Of a DNA stretch of 64,000 bases, positions 58,168 through 64,000 are shown one piece after another. Within the stretch, counting starts at the first letter, position 1. Every line of letters begins with the position of its first letter. The position numbers and the translations under genes were made by a program. Under the pieces are notes generated by a model. It did not search any database. It was not told the origin of the DNA and worked only from the letters and a program-made list of their open reading frames with translations. The stretch covers positions 170,242-234,241 of the forward strand of contig NZ_JASBRH010000008.1 of the NCBI RefSeq assembly GCF_029961155.1, given 5' to 3'. The DNA comes from Pontibacterium granulatum (GTDB taxonomy: Bacteria > Pseudomonadota > Gammaproteobacteria > Pseudomonadales > Balneatricaceae).

Positions 58168-58416
58168 ATGGAATTAAACGGCAACCTCTCAAATCTCCCG
58201 CCTTTCATGGATCAGAAAGAATTTGCTGACCGTGTAGGCGTTACCACCGATCAGGTAAGGCACTACGTCAAAGAGGGTTATCTCCCAGTAGTAAAGCTTT
58301 CCAACGGCTCTACGGCGTCTAAGCGCACCTTCATCAATTGCATGGCACTTCAGGAATGGCTCTCTCAACAGGGTCAGGAATGGGTGCAACAGCAGTTGGC
58401 AGGGGGTGCGCGATGA
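58168..58416 (+). CDS. Phage HTH/excisionase-like protein
   Basis: 82 residues. A MerR/excisionase-type winged helix (MDQKEFADRVGVTTDQVRHYVKEGYLPVVK) with a short C-terminal helix. ATG 58168 after AAAAGGC. First gene of the rightward operon; its stop overlaps the next start (ATGA). Confidence 0.7.
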   Translation: MELNGNLSNLPPFMDQKEFADRVGVTTDQVRHYVKEGYLPVVKLSNGSTASKRTFINCMALQEWLSQQGQEWVQQQLAGGAR

Positions 58417-58598
58417 TCAACCGCATCCTGGTCTTCGCACTAATCGCATTCGGTGCAACGGGTCTTGTCTTCGATCTCGAATCCGAATCGCTTCCTTACT
58501 TCGTGAACGCCGTCGCTCTGTTTATCGCAATTGTGATTCTCGACTTCACAGTTAACCCACTTAAGTACATCTCAAGTGAGGAAACAGACGATGAATAA
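58413..58598 (+). CDS. Small phage membrane protein
   Basis: 61 residues with two membrane segments (about 3-20 and 28-48) and an acidic tail (SEETDDE). Start overlaps the previous stop by 4 nt. Function unknown. Confidence 0.6.
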   Translation: MINRILVFALIAFGATGLVFDLESESLPYFVNAVALFIAIVILDFTVNPLKYISSEETDDE

Positions 58599-58752
58599 AG
58601 GTTCCCACAAAGCCGTTTCCGTTACAGGGGCGAACGGCTTGGGGCACGGGGTAGCTCACCCTATCCCGTGTATAGGTCTGCCAACTGACACCTGTCAGCT
58701 GGTTGACGCACTCCCGGTTTGCATGCCGTTGGCCGGGAGTGCAGCCCTGTGA
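58591..58752 (+). CDS. Small phage protein, 53 residues
   Basis: ATG 58591 inside the end of the preceding gene; its stop overlaps the next GTG start (GTGA). Gly/Pro/Cys-containing, no recognised domain. Support is the unbroken chain of overlapping starts and stops. Confidence 0.4.
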   Translation: MNKGSHKAVSVTGANGLGHGVAHPIPCIGLPTDTCQLVDALPVCMPLAGSAAL

Positions 58753-59090
58753 ATAAACGGCTACGAGCACTCCACAAAACAGCAGAACAACTCGGTTACT
58801 GCTTGGTATGTGGCGGTACAGACGGCGTTTGTACCTGTAAGGCTCAAGCCGCTGTTCCCGTTAAACGGCGCATGTTTTCGGACTATCGCAAAGGCGAGGG
58901 TCCAGCACGGTTTTACATCTGCTTCCGCTGCAAAGGCATCGTTGCAGCCCCAGCAGATCAAGAGCTGGTTATCTGTCGCTGTGGATATGACGTACGCGTC
59001 CCACTCCAGAAGAAAGATAACCAGCCAGTAGTTACAGAACTACCAAGGCGAGCACTACGCAAACCATCACTCAGGAGGGCAACCCTATGA
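58749..59090 (+). CDS. Phage zinc-ribbon-like protein
   Basis: 113 residues from GTG 58749. Several cysteine pairs, CLVC, CTC, CFRC and CRC, suggest one or two zinc knuckles; basic N- and C-termini suit nucleic-acid binding. Overlaps both neighbours by 4 nt. Not recognised as a known inovirus protein. Confidence 0.6.
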   Translation: MNKRLRALHKTAEQLGYCLVCGGTDGVCTCKAQAAVPVKRRMFSDYRKGEGPARFYICFRCKGIVAAPADQELVICRCGYDVRVPLQKKDNQPVVTELPRRALRKPSLRRATL

Positions 59091-59428
59091 GGCTCAACAA
59101 ACAGGAAAAACTCGCCCTGTGTGCCCTGGACAAGATTGTCCGTGCGCTCTCCGGTGGTGCCGCTGCACTCCTTACGTTGGAGGAGGGCAGTGCACTGAAA
59201 AACTGCCTTGGGTTCGACATCCAGGAGTCCACAACTCCGATGGGAGGGATCAACGCACTGGTAAGGGGTAAGGATTACCCACTCGTGTTGTTGATCTCCC
59301 CCAGGGGCCAGTTTGAACAGCCCCCGCGTAACTGTTTCTTCCCGTTCCAGATACGGGAGTACAACTCCAAATTAATCACGTGTCCGCGCTGTGGAAGCCA
59401 AGCGCGGGAAGCACGACAAAACGGCTGA
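59087..59428 (+). CDS. Phage protein of unknown function
   Basis: 113 residues. Helical N-terminus, a middle with GINALVRGKDYPLVLLISPRG, and a C-terminal CPRCGS half-knuckle. ATGA overlap with the previous gene. No family assigned; it is next to the ssDNA-binding protein gene. Confidence 0.55.
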   Translation: MRLNKQEKLALCALDKIVRALSGGAAALLTLEEGSALKNCLGFDIQESTTPMGGINALVRGKDYPLVLLISPRGQFEQPPRNCFFPFQIREYNSKLITCPRCGSQAREARQNG

Positions 59429-59441
59429 AAAGGTGAAAGTC

Positions 59442-59756
59442 ATGCAAGCATCAATGAAAGTTCAGGTACTGGCAGCGAAGCGTTTCAAGATGGACAACGG
59501 CTACGCCGCAACCACCCTCTACTGTGTCGGCGCAATGGTCGATGAGCAGGACAAATTCGGTAAACCGCCTATGAAACTGAGCGGTGAATTTGAAGTGCTC
59601 GACCAGCTGCGCGGCAACATCCCCGGCGAAATGGAACTGAATGTGGAATTCCGCCAGGGCTCCAAAGACAAGCTCGAACAGTACGTTCTGAGCGCCACCC
59701 CGGTTGATCGTCCAGCGGCTCAACAGAAGCCTGCACAGACTGCACCGGCTAAGTAA
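59442..59756 (+). CDS. Phage ssDNA-binding protein (gene V-type)
   Basis: 104 residues from ATG 59442. Predicted OB-like beta protein (MKVQVLAAKRF, YAATTLYCVGAMV, MELNVEFRQGS) with a Pro/Ala/Gln-rich tail. Size and position between early genes and coat genes match the helix-destabilising protein that coats newly made single strands before packaging. Confidence 0.65.
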   Translation: MQASMKVQVLAAKRFKMDNGYAATTLYCVGAMVDEQDKFGKPPMKLSGEFEVLDQLRGNIPGEMELNVEFRQGSKDKLEQYVLSATPVDRPAAQQKPAQTAPAK

Positions 59757-59773
59757 GCACCCGGGTAATCAAC

Positions 59774-60106
59774 GTGGCGACCTACCTGATCTGCAACGGC
59801 GGTACCGAGTATTTCGATAAGGGGAATACACGCTTTAAGTGTACCGAGGCGTTAGAGCTGTACAACGAATCAGAATTGGTCGCCATCCTCGAAGCTCGCG
59901 GTGTGATTTCAGATTCGCCGCAAGCCGGTCTTGATCCTGCATCACTCGACCGGCTCGCGGCAGCAATTGAACAGTTCAACCAAACCATGGATGGGCTGTT
60001 TACGTTCGACCCCGTGCTTTTCAGCACGGTTTTATTCGGATGCATCATCTTCTTCTCCAAAGGCTGGGGTGCTGGTGTTGTCGTCCGCCTACTAGGAAAA
60101 CGATAA
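59774..60106 (+). CDS. Phage membrane protein, likely minor virion or assembly component
   Basis: 110 residues from GTG 59774. N-terminal CNGGTEYFDKGN segment, a middle helical region, and one membrane helix near the C-terminus (VLFSTVLFGCIIFFSKGWG). Similar single-anchor proteins precede the major coat gene in Pf-type phages. Confidence 0.55.
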   Translation: MATYLICNGGTEYFDKGNTRFKCTEALELYNESELVAILEARGVISDSPQAGLDPASLDRLAAAIEQFNQTMDGLFTFDPVLFSTVLFGCIIFFSKGWGAGVVVRLLGKR

Positions 60107-60119
60107 GGGGAACTCTCCA

Positions 60120-60401
60120 ATGAAAAAGTTTCTGACCTCCCGTGCTGAACGGGCTTCTCAAGCCTTCGGAACCCTCCGTTCCAAAGGCGCAAACATGGCC
60201 AAAGCCACCGGTACCGCCCTGGCTGCGGGCGCTGCATTTGTTGGCACTGAAGTTATGGCGCTGACCACTGACCAGAACGCCCAGATCACAGCGGCTTATG
60301 ACGCCACCGGCACCTCCGTAAACCTCGTGATTGCAGGTTTGCTGGCAGTCGTCCTGCTGCTTACCGGTTTCGGCATCATCTACATGCTGCTGAAACGCTA
60401 A
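60120..60401 (+). CDS. Major coat protein (pVIII-type) precursor
   Basis: 93 residues. A long leader peptide with cleavage predicted near VMA/LTT, leaving a mature protein of about 46 residues: amphipathic N-terminal helix, hydrophobic VIAGLLAVVLLLTGFGIIYML and a basic LKR end, the classic inovirus coat layout. GGGGAA is the ribosome-binding site. Confidence 0.88.
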   Translation: MKKFLTSRAERASQAFGTLRSKGANMAKATGTALAAGAAFVGTEVMALTTDQNAQITAAYDATGTSVNLVIAGLLAVVLLLTGFGIIYMLLKR

Positions 60402-60404
60402 ACC

Positions 60405-60482
60405 ATGTTTTTGTCGGTAGTACTGGCCGTCGCGTGGTGGTCCTGCTTTATGTACGGCTGGTACACCGGCCGCATCGCATAA
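60405..60482 (+). CDS. 25-residue minor coat protein (pVII/pIX-type)
   Basis: MFLSVVLAVAWWSCFMYGWY plus five residues: a single short membrane helix with aromatic residues, as in the tip proteins that start filament assembly. It begins 3 nt after the major coat gene and ends at the terminator. No separate ribosome-binding site, so it may be translated by coupling. Confidence 0.6.
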   Translation: MFLSVVLAVAWWSCFMYGWYTGRIA

Positions 60483-60484
60483 GG

Positions 60485-60506
60485 GGAGGCTTCGGCCTCC
60501 TTTTTT
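60485..60506 (+). terminator. Terminator after the coat protein genes
   Basis: GGAGGC TTCG GCCTCC followed by TTTTTT, a stem capped by the stable TTCG tetraloop. Ff phages also terminate right after their major coat gene, keeping coat mRNA abundant. Confidence 0.92.
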
Positions 60507-60519
60507 CTTTCTGGGGTGT

Positions 60520-61986
60520 GTGGTGAAACGAATTATCGATTTTGGGTTGTTCTGGGTGCTGGGGTTGGTTGGTGGCTTTCTGGCTACAATGCCTGCGCAG
60601 GCGTATGACGGGTATTTTTATATAGAGCGAACCACCGGACTTTTCTATAAAGGTGGCACAGTTTCGGAAGCATGGGACGCAATGCTTAACCATTACGGGT
60701 CAGATGCTTCTACTGCTGTGGAGCCTACGCAGACTAACGATCTGGATTGGAACGGTAAGTTTTATCCAAATCAGTATTATCGGGACAAAGATCAAAAATT
60801 TGATGGCGTAGTGCGGCGTCACATCTGTACGGACAATCCTGATCTTGCGTCTTATTGCGGTCCTGAGCCTGTAGATTGCCCAGACGCAGGCACACAAAAA
60901 CGCCTTGGCTACACCAAAACCGAAACGCCGGGAAACTATGACGGCGGCGGTCTAGTTCTCAATATCACCAACGGAGCGAGCCAAGGCGCATCAATCGTAC
61001 GCGACGGTTGTGGATACGAACGTCTACCTTCTGCCAAACCCGATGATTGCTATCTCTACGCCTATGACAGCGAAGGTCGCCAAAAGTGGAACTGTTACGC
61101 CAATTACCAAGCTACAGGCGAAGCTGCTGATGCTGACCCAAACAGCGGCGTTGAGTACTTCGATGAATCCGAAGAAGACGCCCCCAAAGAAGCTGACGGC
61201 GTAAAAGACACCCGCCAATCCAGTGTGACCAAAACTTCCACCGATCCGGTTACGGAAATGGTCGGTACCAAGAAAGTTACCCGTAAAACAGAGATCACCA
61301 CGGAAACCCGTGGGGACGGTGCTGTGATCGAAAAGCAGGATGACATCACCGTCATTACTGAAAGTAACGGCATCACCAAGACCGAAACTAAGACCACCAC
61401 AACCACCACAGAGGCTGACGGTTCGAAAACCGTTGAGACCACCAACAACATCTCGTATACCCAGCATCCCCAGGTGATCTACAACATCGATAACTCCGAG
61501 AACAAGATCACCGTTTCAGAAGCACCAGGCGGTACCACTTCTCAAACCGTCACCACCAAAGATACCTATGACGCTGAAGGCAACCAGACCGGCAGCGAGC
61601 AAAGTAGCGGTCCGGTTCAGGGTGACGACGTTGCCAAAGAGTCCGAAGAGAAACAGACCTGCGAAGACAGCCCGTTCATGGACAAGTGTCTCGATGACTT
61701 CAAGAAGACCGCCAAAGGCGAGTTCGGTGATATCTCCGCCAAGATCGCCGCAGCCAAGAGTGACTTTGAATCCAAGTGGACGCAGATCAAAACCGAAGCC
61801 TCTAGCAAGCTGGGTTTCACCCTCAACGGTGGCGGTGCACTGGAACAACACATTGTCGTTATTCGCGGCGTGGAAGCCGATATCGGGATCACCCGTTGGG
61901 TGCCGTACTTTGACGAGTTCGGCCTTGCTGCACTCATCATGGCCGGGGCTGCGCTCTACGCCGCAATCATCATGTTTAAGGGGTAA
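60520..61986 (+). CDS. Phage adsorption protein (pIII-type)
   Basis: 488 residues. Signal peptide (cleavage near AQA/YDG), an N-terminal Cys-containing receptor-binding part (about 25-225), a long Thr/Glu/Lys-rich stalk (about 230-330) made of repeating T-E-T-K-type segments, a second domain, and a C-terminal membrane anchor (LAALIMAGAALYAAIIMF). Two adjacent GTG codons (60520, 60523) can start it. The host receptor, likely pilus plus TolA, is inferred from the family. Confidence 0.82.
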   Translation: MVKRIIDFGLFWVLGLVGGFLATMPAQAYDGYFYIERTTGLFYKGGTVSEAWDAMLNHYGSDASTAVEPTQTNDLDWNGKFYPNQYYRDKDQKFDGVVRRHICTDNPDLASYCGPEPVDCPDAGTQKRLGYTKTETPGNYDGGGLVLNITNGASQGASIVRDGCGYERLPSAKPDDCYLYAYDSEGRQKWNCYANYQATGEAADADPNSGVEYFDESEEDAPKEADGVKDTRQSSVTKTSTDPVTEMVGTKKVTRKTEITTETRGDGAVIEKQDDITVITESNGITKTETKTTTTTTEADGSKTVETTNNISYTQHPQVIYNIDNSENKITVSEAPGGTTSQTVTTKDTYDAEGNQTGSEQSSGPVQGDDVAKESEEKQTCEDSPFMDKCLDDFKKTAKGEFGDISAKIAAAKSDFESKWTQIKTEASSKLGFTLNGGGALEQHIVVIRGVEADIGITRWVPYFDEFGLAALIMAGAALYAAIIMFKG

Positions 61987-61991
61987 GCAAA

Positions 61992-62312
61992 ATGGAGATT
62001 ATGAAAGCCTTACAAGGCATCTATGACTTCATGGTCAACGGGTCGTACACCTTTGTGCATGAAGCTATGGCTCAAGCTGTGCAGTTCGCGGTGGTGGGTT
62101 ACTTCACTGTGAAAGGCTTTGTCATGGAACAGCTGTGGCTTGTAGGTAAAGCGGTGCTAGATCAGCTCGATCTGTCCACCCTGATCCAGACGCACTGGGG
62201 CCACTTGGACAGTAACTTGATGGCGTTCCTCACCCGCTACCGCGTACCTGAAGCTGCAAACCTCATCCTCAATTCTCATATCACCGTATGGCTCTGGAGG
62301 ATGATGACATGA
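61992..62312 (+). CDS. Phage minor coat protein (pVI-type)
   Basis: 106 residues, hydrophobic, with membrane segments in the first half and near the end. Position between the pIII-type and Zot genes matches pVI. Its TGA overlaps the Zot ATG. Confidence 0.65.
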   Translation: MEIMKALQGIYDFMVNGSYTFVHEAMAQAVQFAVVGYFTVKGFVMEQLWLVGKAVLDQLDLSTLIQTHWGHLDSNLMAFLTRYRVPEAANLILNSHITVWLWRMMT

Positions 62313-63667
62313 CCGCTGTTATCCATCACGGTCCACCGGGATCATTCAAAAGCTTCGGTACCATCCAGCGCGCCAAGATACCTGCGCTTCAGAAAGGCCG
62401 TGTTGTCGTCACTAATATTCGTGGTTTTGACTCCCTGGAACGCATCGAAAACGCCCTGGAATGTAAGCTCCCGCCTGAGTCTCAGATCATCTATGTAGAA
62501 GCGGACAGCGACAAAGGTTTTCAGGCCATGGCGCGCTTCTTCCATTGGGCACCCAAAGGCGCATTGATCGCCATTGATGAAACTCAGCGGGTCTGGTCCA
62601 AAAAGCGAAACCGCGACCTGAAAAAGTTCGACCTGCCTCTCACTGACGACGCGGGCGAATACCGATCAGAAGAAGACATTAAGCGAGACTGCCCGCTCTG
62701 GGATGGCGACTACGACCGCCCGGAAACCGTCGAAAACGCCTTCGATCAGCACCGGCATTACAACTGGGATATCTATCTCACCACGCCAAACATCAGCAAA
62801 GTACACGATGAAGTCCGTTCAGTCGTAGAGATCGCCTACCGTCACCGTGGTATGGGTGCGCTCCTGCCGTGGTGGAAAAACAAATGGAAGGAATTCACCC
62901 ATGACGCAGAGACCAGCGGTAAACAAATCAGTCATTACCTGGGTACACCAAAAACCTACAAGGCAGACCAAAGAATCTTCGCCTGTTATCAAAGCACTAA
63001 AACAGGAAAAGCCAAAGGCACATCAGAAGCTCGCCCTCTATATCGAGACCCTAAACTACAAATGGTTTTCGGGGCGATCTTTGGGATTTTCATTTGGATC
63101 GGCTATCTCTTCGTTGATTTCCTCGAAACCAGTCCGTTGGTTAACGGCATGCCTCAGCAAACTGCTGAAGCGACTGATCAAAACAGCGCTGAAGTTGGTG
63201 CTGGCCGTCATGGGTATGATGCTGGTAGCGGCGTTGCTCAGACTGATATTGCGCGTCAGTTTGACCGTCTGACGCCTCCGCCGACCGCATCAACTCAAGC
63301 ACAAAAGACCGTGCCAACGGCAGCCAAGACTCACTACGTCCTCACCGATCAGGCCGACCCACTCGCCGAATACTTCACTGACGAGTACGACATCCGCTTA
63401 GCCGCTGCCGTGTATGTCCCTGGACGGGAAACTCTCTACTACCGTGTCACCGTCTATCAGAACGGCGACCGCATCGACCAGTTCACCCAAGACGAAGTCC
63501 GGGCCTACGGCTACCAGGAAGATTACGGGGCTGCGGGCCTGCGCCTTCGGCGCGGCGAAGCCGTGTTTCTTGTGCGTCCTCTAATTGCTCGCCGTATCCA
63601 GTCCTCTAGGCCAATAGAGGCACGCAAGCCGGTCATCACTGAAGGGCTATCAGTCGTGAACATGTAA
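62309..63667 (+). CDS. zot: Zot/pI-type filament assembly ATPase
   Basis: 452 residues from ATG 62309 (GGAGG 8 nt upstream, ATGA overlap with the preceding gene). Walker A GPPGSFKS at about 8-15, Walker B GALIAIDETQR, one membrane helix near 255-275 (FGAIFGIFIWIGYLFVDF) and a periplasmic C-terminal part. pI drives export of the phage filament through the inner membrane; the toxin-like name does not imply toxicity here. Confidence 0.9.
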   Translation: MTAVIHHGPPGSFKSFGTIQRAKIPALQKGRVVVTNIRGFDSLERIENALECKLPPESQIIYVEADSDKGFQAMARFFHWAPKGALIAIDETQRVWSKKRNRDLKKFDLPLTDDAGEYRSEEDIKRDCPLWDGDYDRPETVENAFDQHRHYNWDIYLTTPNISKVHDEVRSVVEIAYRHRGMGALLPWWKNKWKEFTHDAETSGKQISHYLGTPKTYKADQRIFACYQSTKTGKAKGTSEARPLYRDPKLQMVFGAIFGIFIWIGYLFVDFLETSPLVNGMPQQTAEATDQNSAEVGAGRHGYDAGSGVAQTDIARQFDRLTPPPTASTQAQKTVPTAAKTHYVLTDQADPLAEYFTDEYDIRLAAAVYVPGRETLYYRVTVYQNGDRIDQFTQDEVRAYGYQEDYGAAGLRLRRGEAVFLVRPLIARRIQSSRPIEARKPVITEGLSVVNM

Positions 63668-63892
63668 GCCCAACAGCGTTCGGACAGTCCCGGAGACCCA
63701 AGCAATGGCACGTTTCAGCAAGGACCGCTTTCGAGGTCGGCAGCACACCAACTCCAGTAGCACAAACGGCAACGGCAGTTGCACCGTTACAGGGATCACA
63801 CGCGGTTTGCACTTTGCGCCGCGTTTCGTCCGTTTCGGGAACTCCGGCAGCTCCATCGGTAGCAGCAGCTGTATCCAAATGTCCTTTTCCAT
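63650..63892 (-). CDS. Possible small protein convergent with zot
   Basis: 80 residues from ATG 63892 (AGAGG about 8 nt upstream; the frame is open to 63958). Basic and hydrophobic (MEKDIWIQLLLPMELPEF...). Overlaps the end of zot by 18 nt. It competes with an open plus-strand frame from ATG 63705 (GGAG upstream) that runs past the window edge. I cannot decide between them. Confidence 0.35.
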   Translation of the reverse strand: MEKDIWIQLLLPMELPEFPKRTKRGAKCKPRVIPVTVQLPLPFVLLELVCCRPRKRSLLKRAIAWVSGTVRTLLGLHVHD

Positions 63893-64000
63893 GCCGTATG
63901 CCTCTTCGCCTTGGTTTATCAGTGATGGTCGCGCTCGCTTGCGAGCATGGGCGGCCATTGCTGATGAACATCACCCAACTGAGCGCACTGAGACAGTCAA
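63705..64000 (+). CDS. Open frame running off the window end, possible next phage gene
   Basis: No stop from ATG 63705 to the edge (98 codons), with CCGGAG about 9 nt before the ATG. In Pf-type phages the replication initiator follows the Zot gene, so this could be its start, but the visible residues (Ser/Asn/Gly-rich, then RLRAWAAIADEHHP) show no Rep motif. Overlaps the minus-strand candidate. Confidence 0.3.
   Translation, partial: MARFSKDRFRGRQHTNSSSTNGNGSCTVTGITRGLHFAPRFVRFGNSGSSIGSSSCIQMSFSMPYASSPWFISDGRARLRAWAAIADEHHPTERTETV

Larger units (their letters stand above)
53103..64000. mobile_element. Integrated filamentous (Inoviridae-type) prophage, right end outside window
   Basis: Starts between smpB and the integrase gene (attL somewhere in 53103-53235) and runs past the window edge. 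From left: integrase and CI-like repressor on the minus strand, two operators, short early genes, an AT-rich cargo stretch (about 55.0-57.4 kb), a CsrA-like gene and second repressor on the minus strand, a CTAG-array control region, then the rightward operon of small genes, ssDNA-binding protein, coat proteins, pIII-like, pVI-like and Zot. Order ssDBP-pVIII-pIII-pVI-Zot matches Pf1-type phages. No replication initiator is seen in the window. Confidence 0.9.

Noticed and set aside
62309..63667. Zonula occludens toxin as a virulence factor
   Set aside because: The protein is the normal pI-type assembly ATPase of filamentous phages; nothing supports toxin activity here.

Overview
The window is chromosomal DNA of a gammaproteobacterium, most likely a marine Oceanospirillales-type organism. 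This rests on gene order and protein signatures, not a database search. The left part follows the order seen in Pseudomonas (priA, rpmE, nuclease, maeB, ponA/mrcA, pilMNOPQ, aroK, aroB, damX-like, gltB, gltD, hemE). The pomA/pomB-xseB-ispA-dxs block resembles Vibrio and points to a sodium-driven flagellar stator. The tmRNA proteolysis tag reads ANDDNYALAA.

Layout. 1-22.9 kb: replication restart, ribosomal protein L31, a secreted nuclease, malic enzyme, PBP1A, the type IV pilus assembly operon, shikimate genes, glutamate synthase and haem synthesis. 23-31.8 kb: carbonic anhydrase, MetY, RadA, a PilZ protein, two small exported proteins, EttA, Hsp20 and GlyA. 31.9-37.8 kb: a tight operon nrdR-ribD-ribE-ribBA-ribH-nusB-thiL-pgpA. 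37.8-40.8 kb: two tandem paralogous secreted peptides, a PepSY-like exported protein and a PhoP/PhoQ-like two-component system. 41-49.5 kb: ribA, dxs-ispA-xseB, the pomAB stator genes, cytochrome c5, polyphosphate kinase 2, an L,D-transpeptidase and an alanine-zipper lipoprotein. 50-53.1 kb: a DUF3461 protein, a PhnZ-like/PhnY-like oxygenase pair that looks like an oxidative phosphonate-degradation operon, tmRNA and SmpB. 53.1 kb to the window end: a filamentous (Inoviridae-type) prophage that is cut off by the right edge.

The most interesting material is in two places. First, three promoters (27.15, 27.55 and 37.78 kb) share the same direct-repeat operator, TTTCAGG-N4-TTTCAGG with an 11-bp period, followed after 8 bp by a -10-like CTAAC. 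All three drive small exported acidic proteins. One lies just upstream of the PhoP/PhoQ-like genes, so I propose a regulon of uncharacterised secreted peptides. Second, the filamentous prophage has standard structural genes (ssDNA-binding protein, major coat, 25-residue minor coat, pIII-like adsorption protein, pVI-like, Zot/pI). It also carries unusual genes: a secreted protein resembling the TolA C-terminal domain (the periplasmic receptor of filamentous phages, so a candidate superinfection decoy), a 57-residue CsrA-like protein encoded behind the phage repressor, and an AT-rich gene followed by a degenerate attC-like site. Its main control region is an array of five CTAG tetranucleotides spaced exactly 15 bp apart that contains both divergent promoters. 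A second repressor module with its own pair of 19-bp operators sits next to the integrase. No replication initiator is visible in the part of the prophage inside the window.
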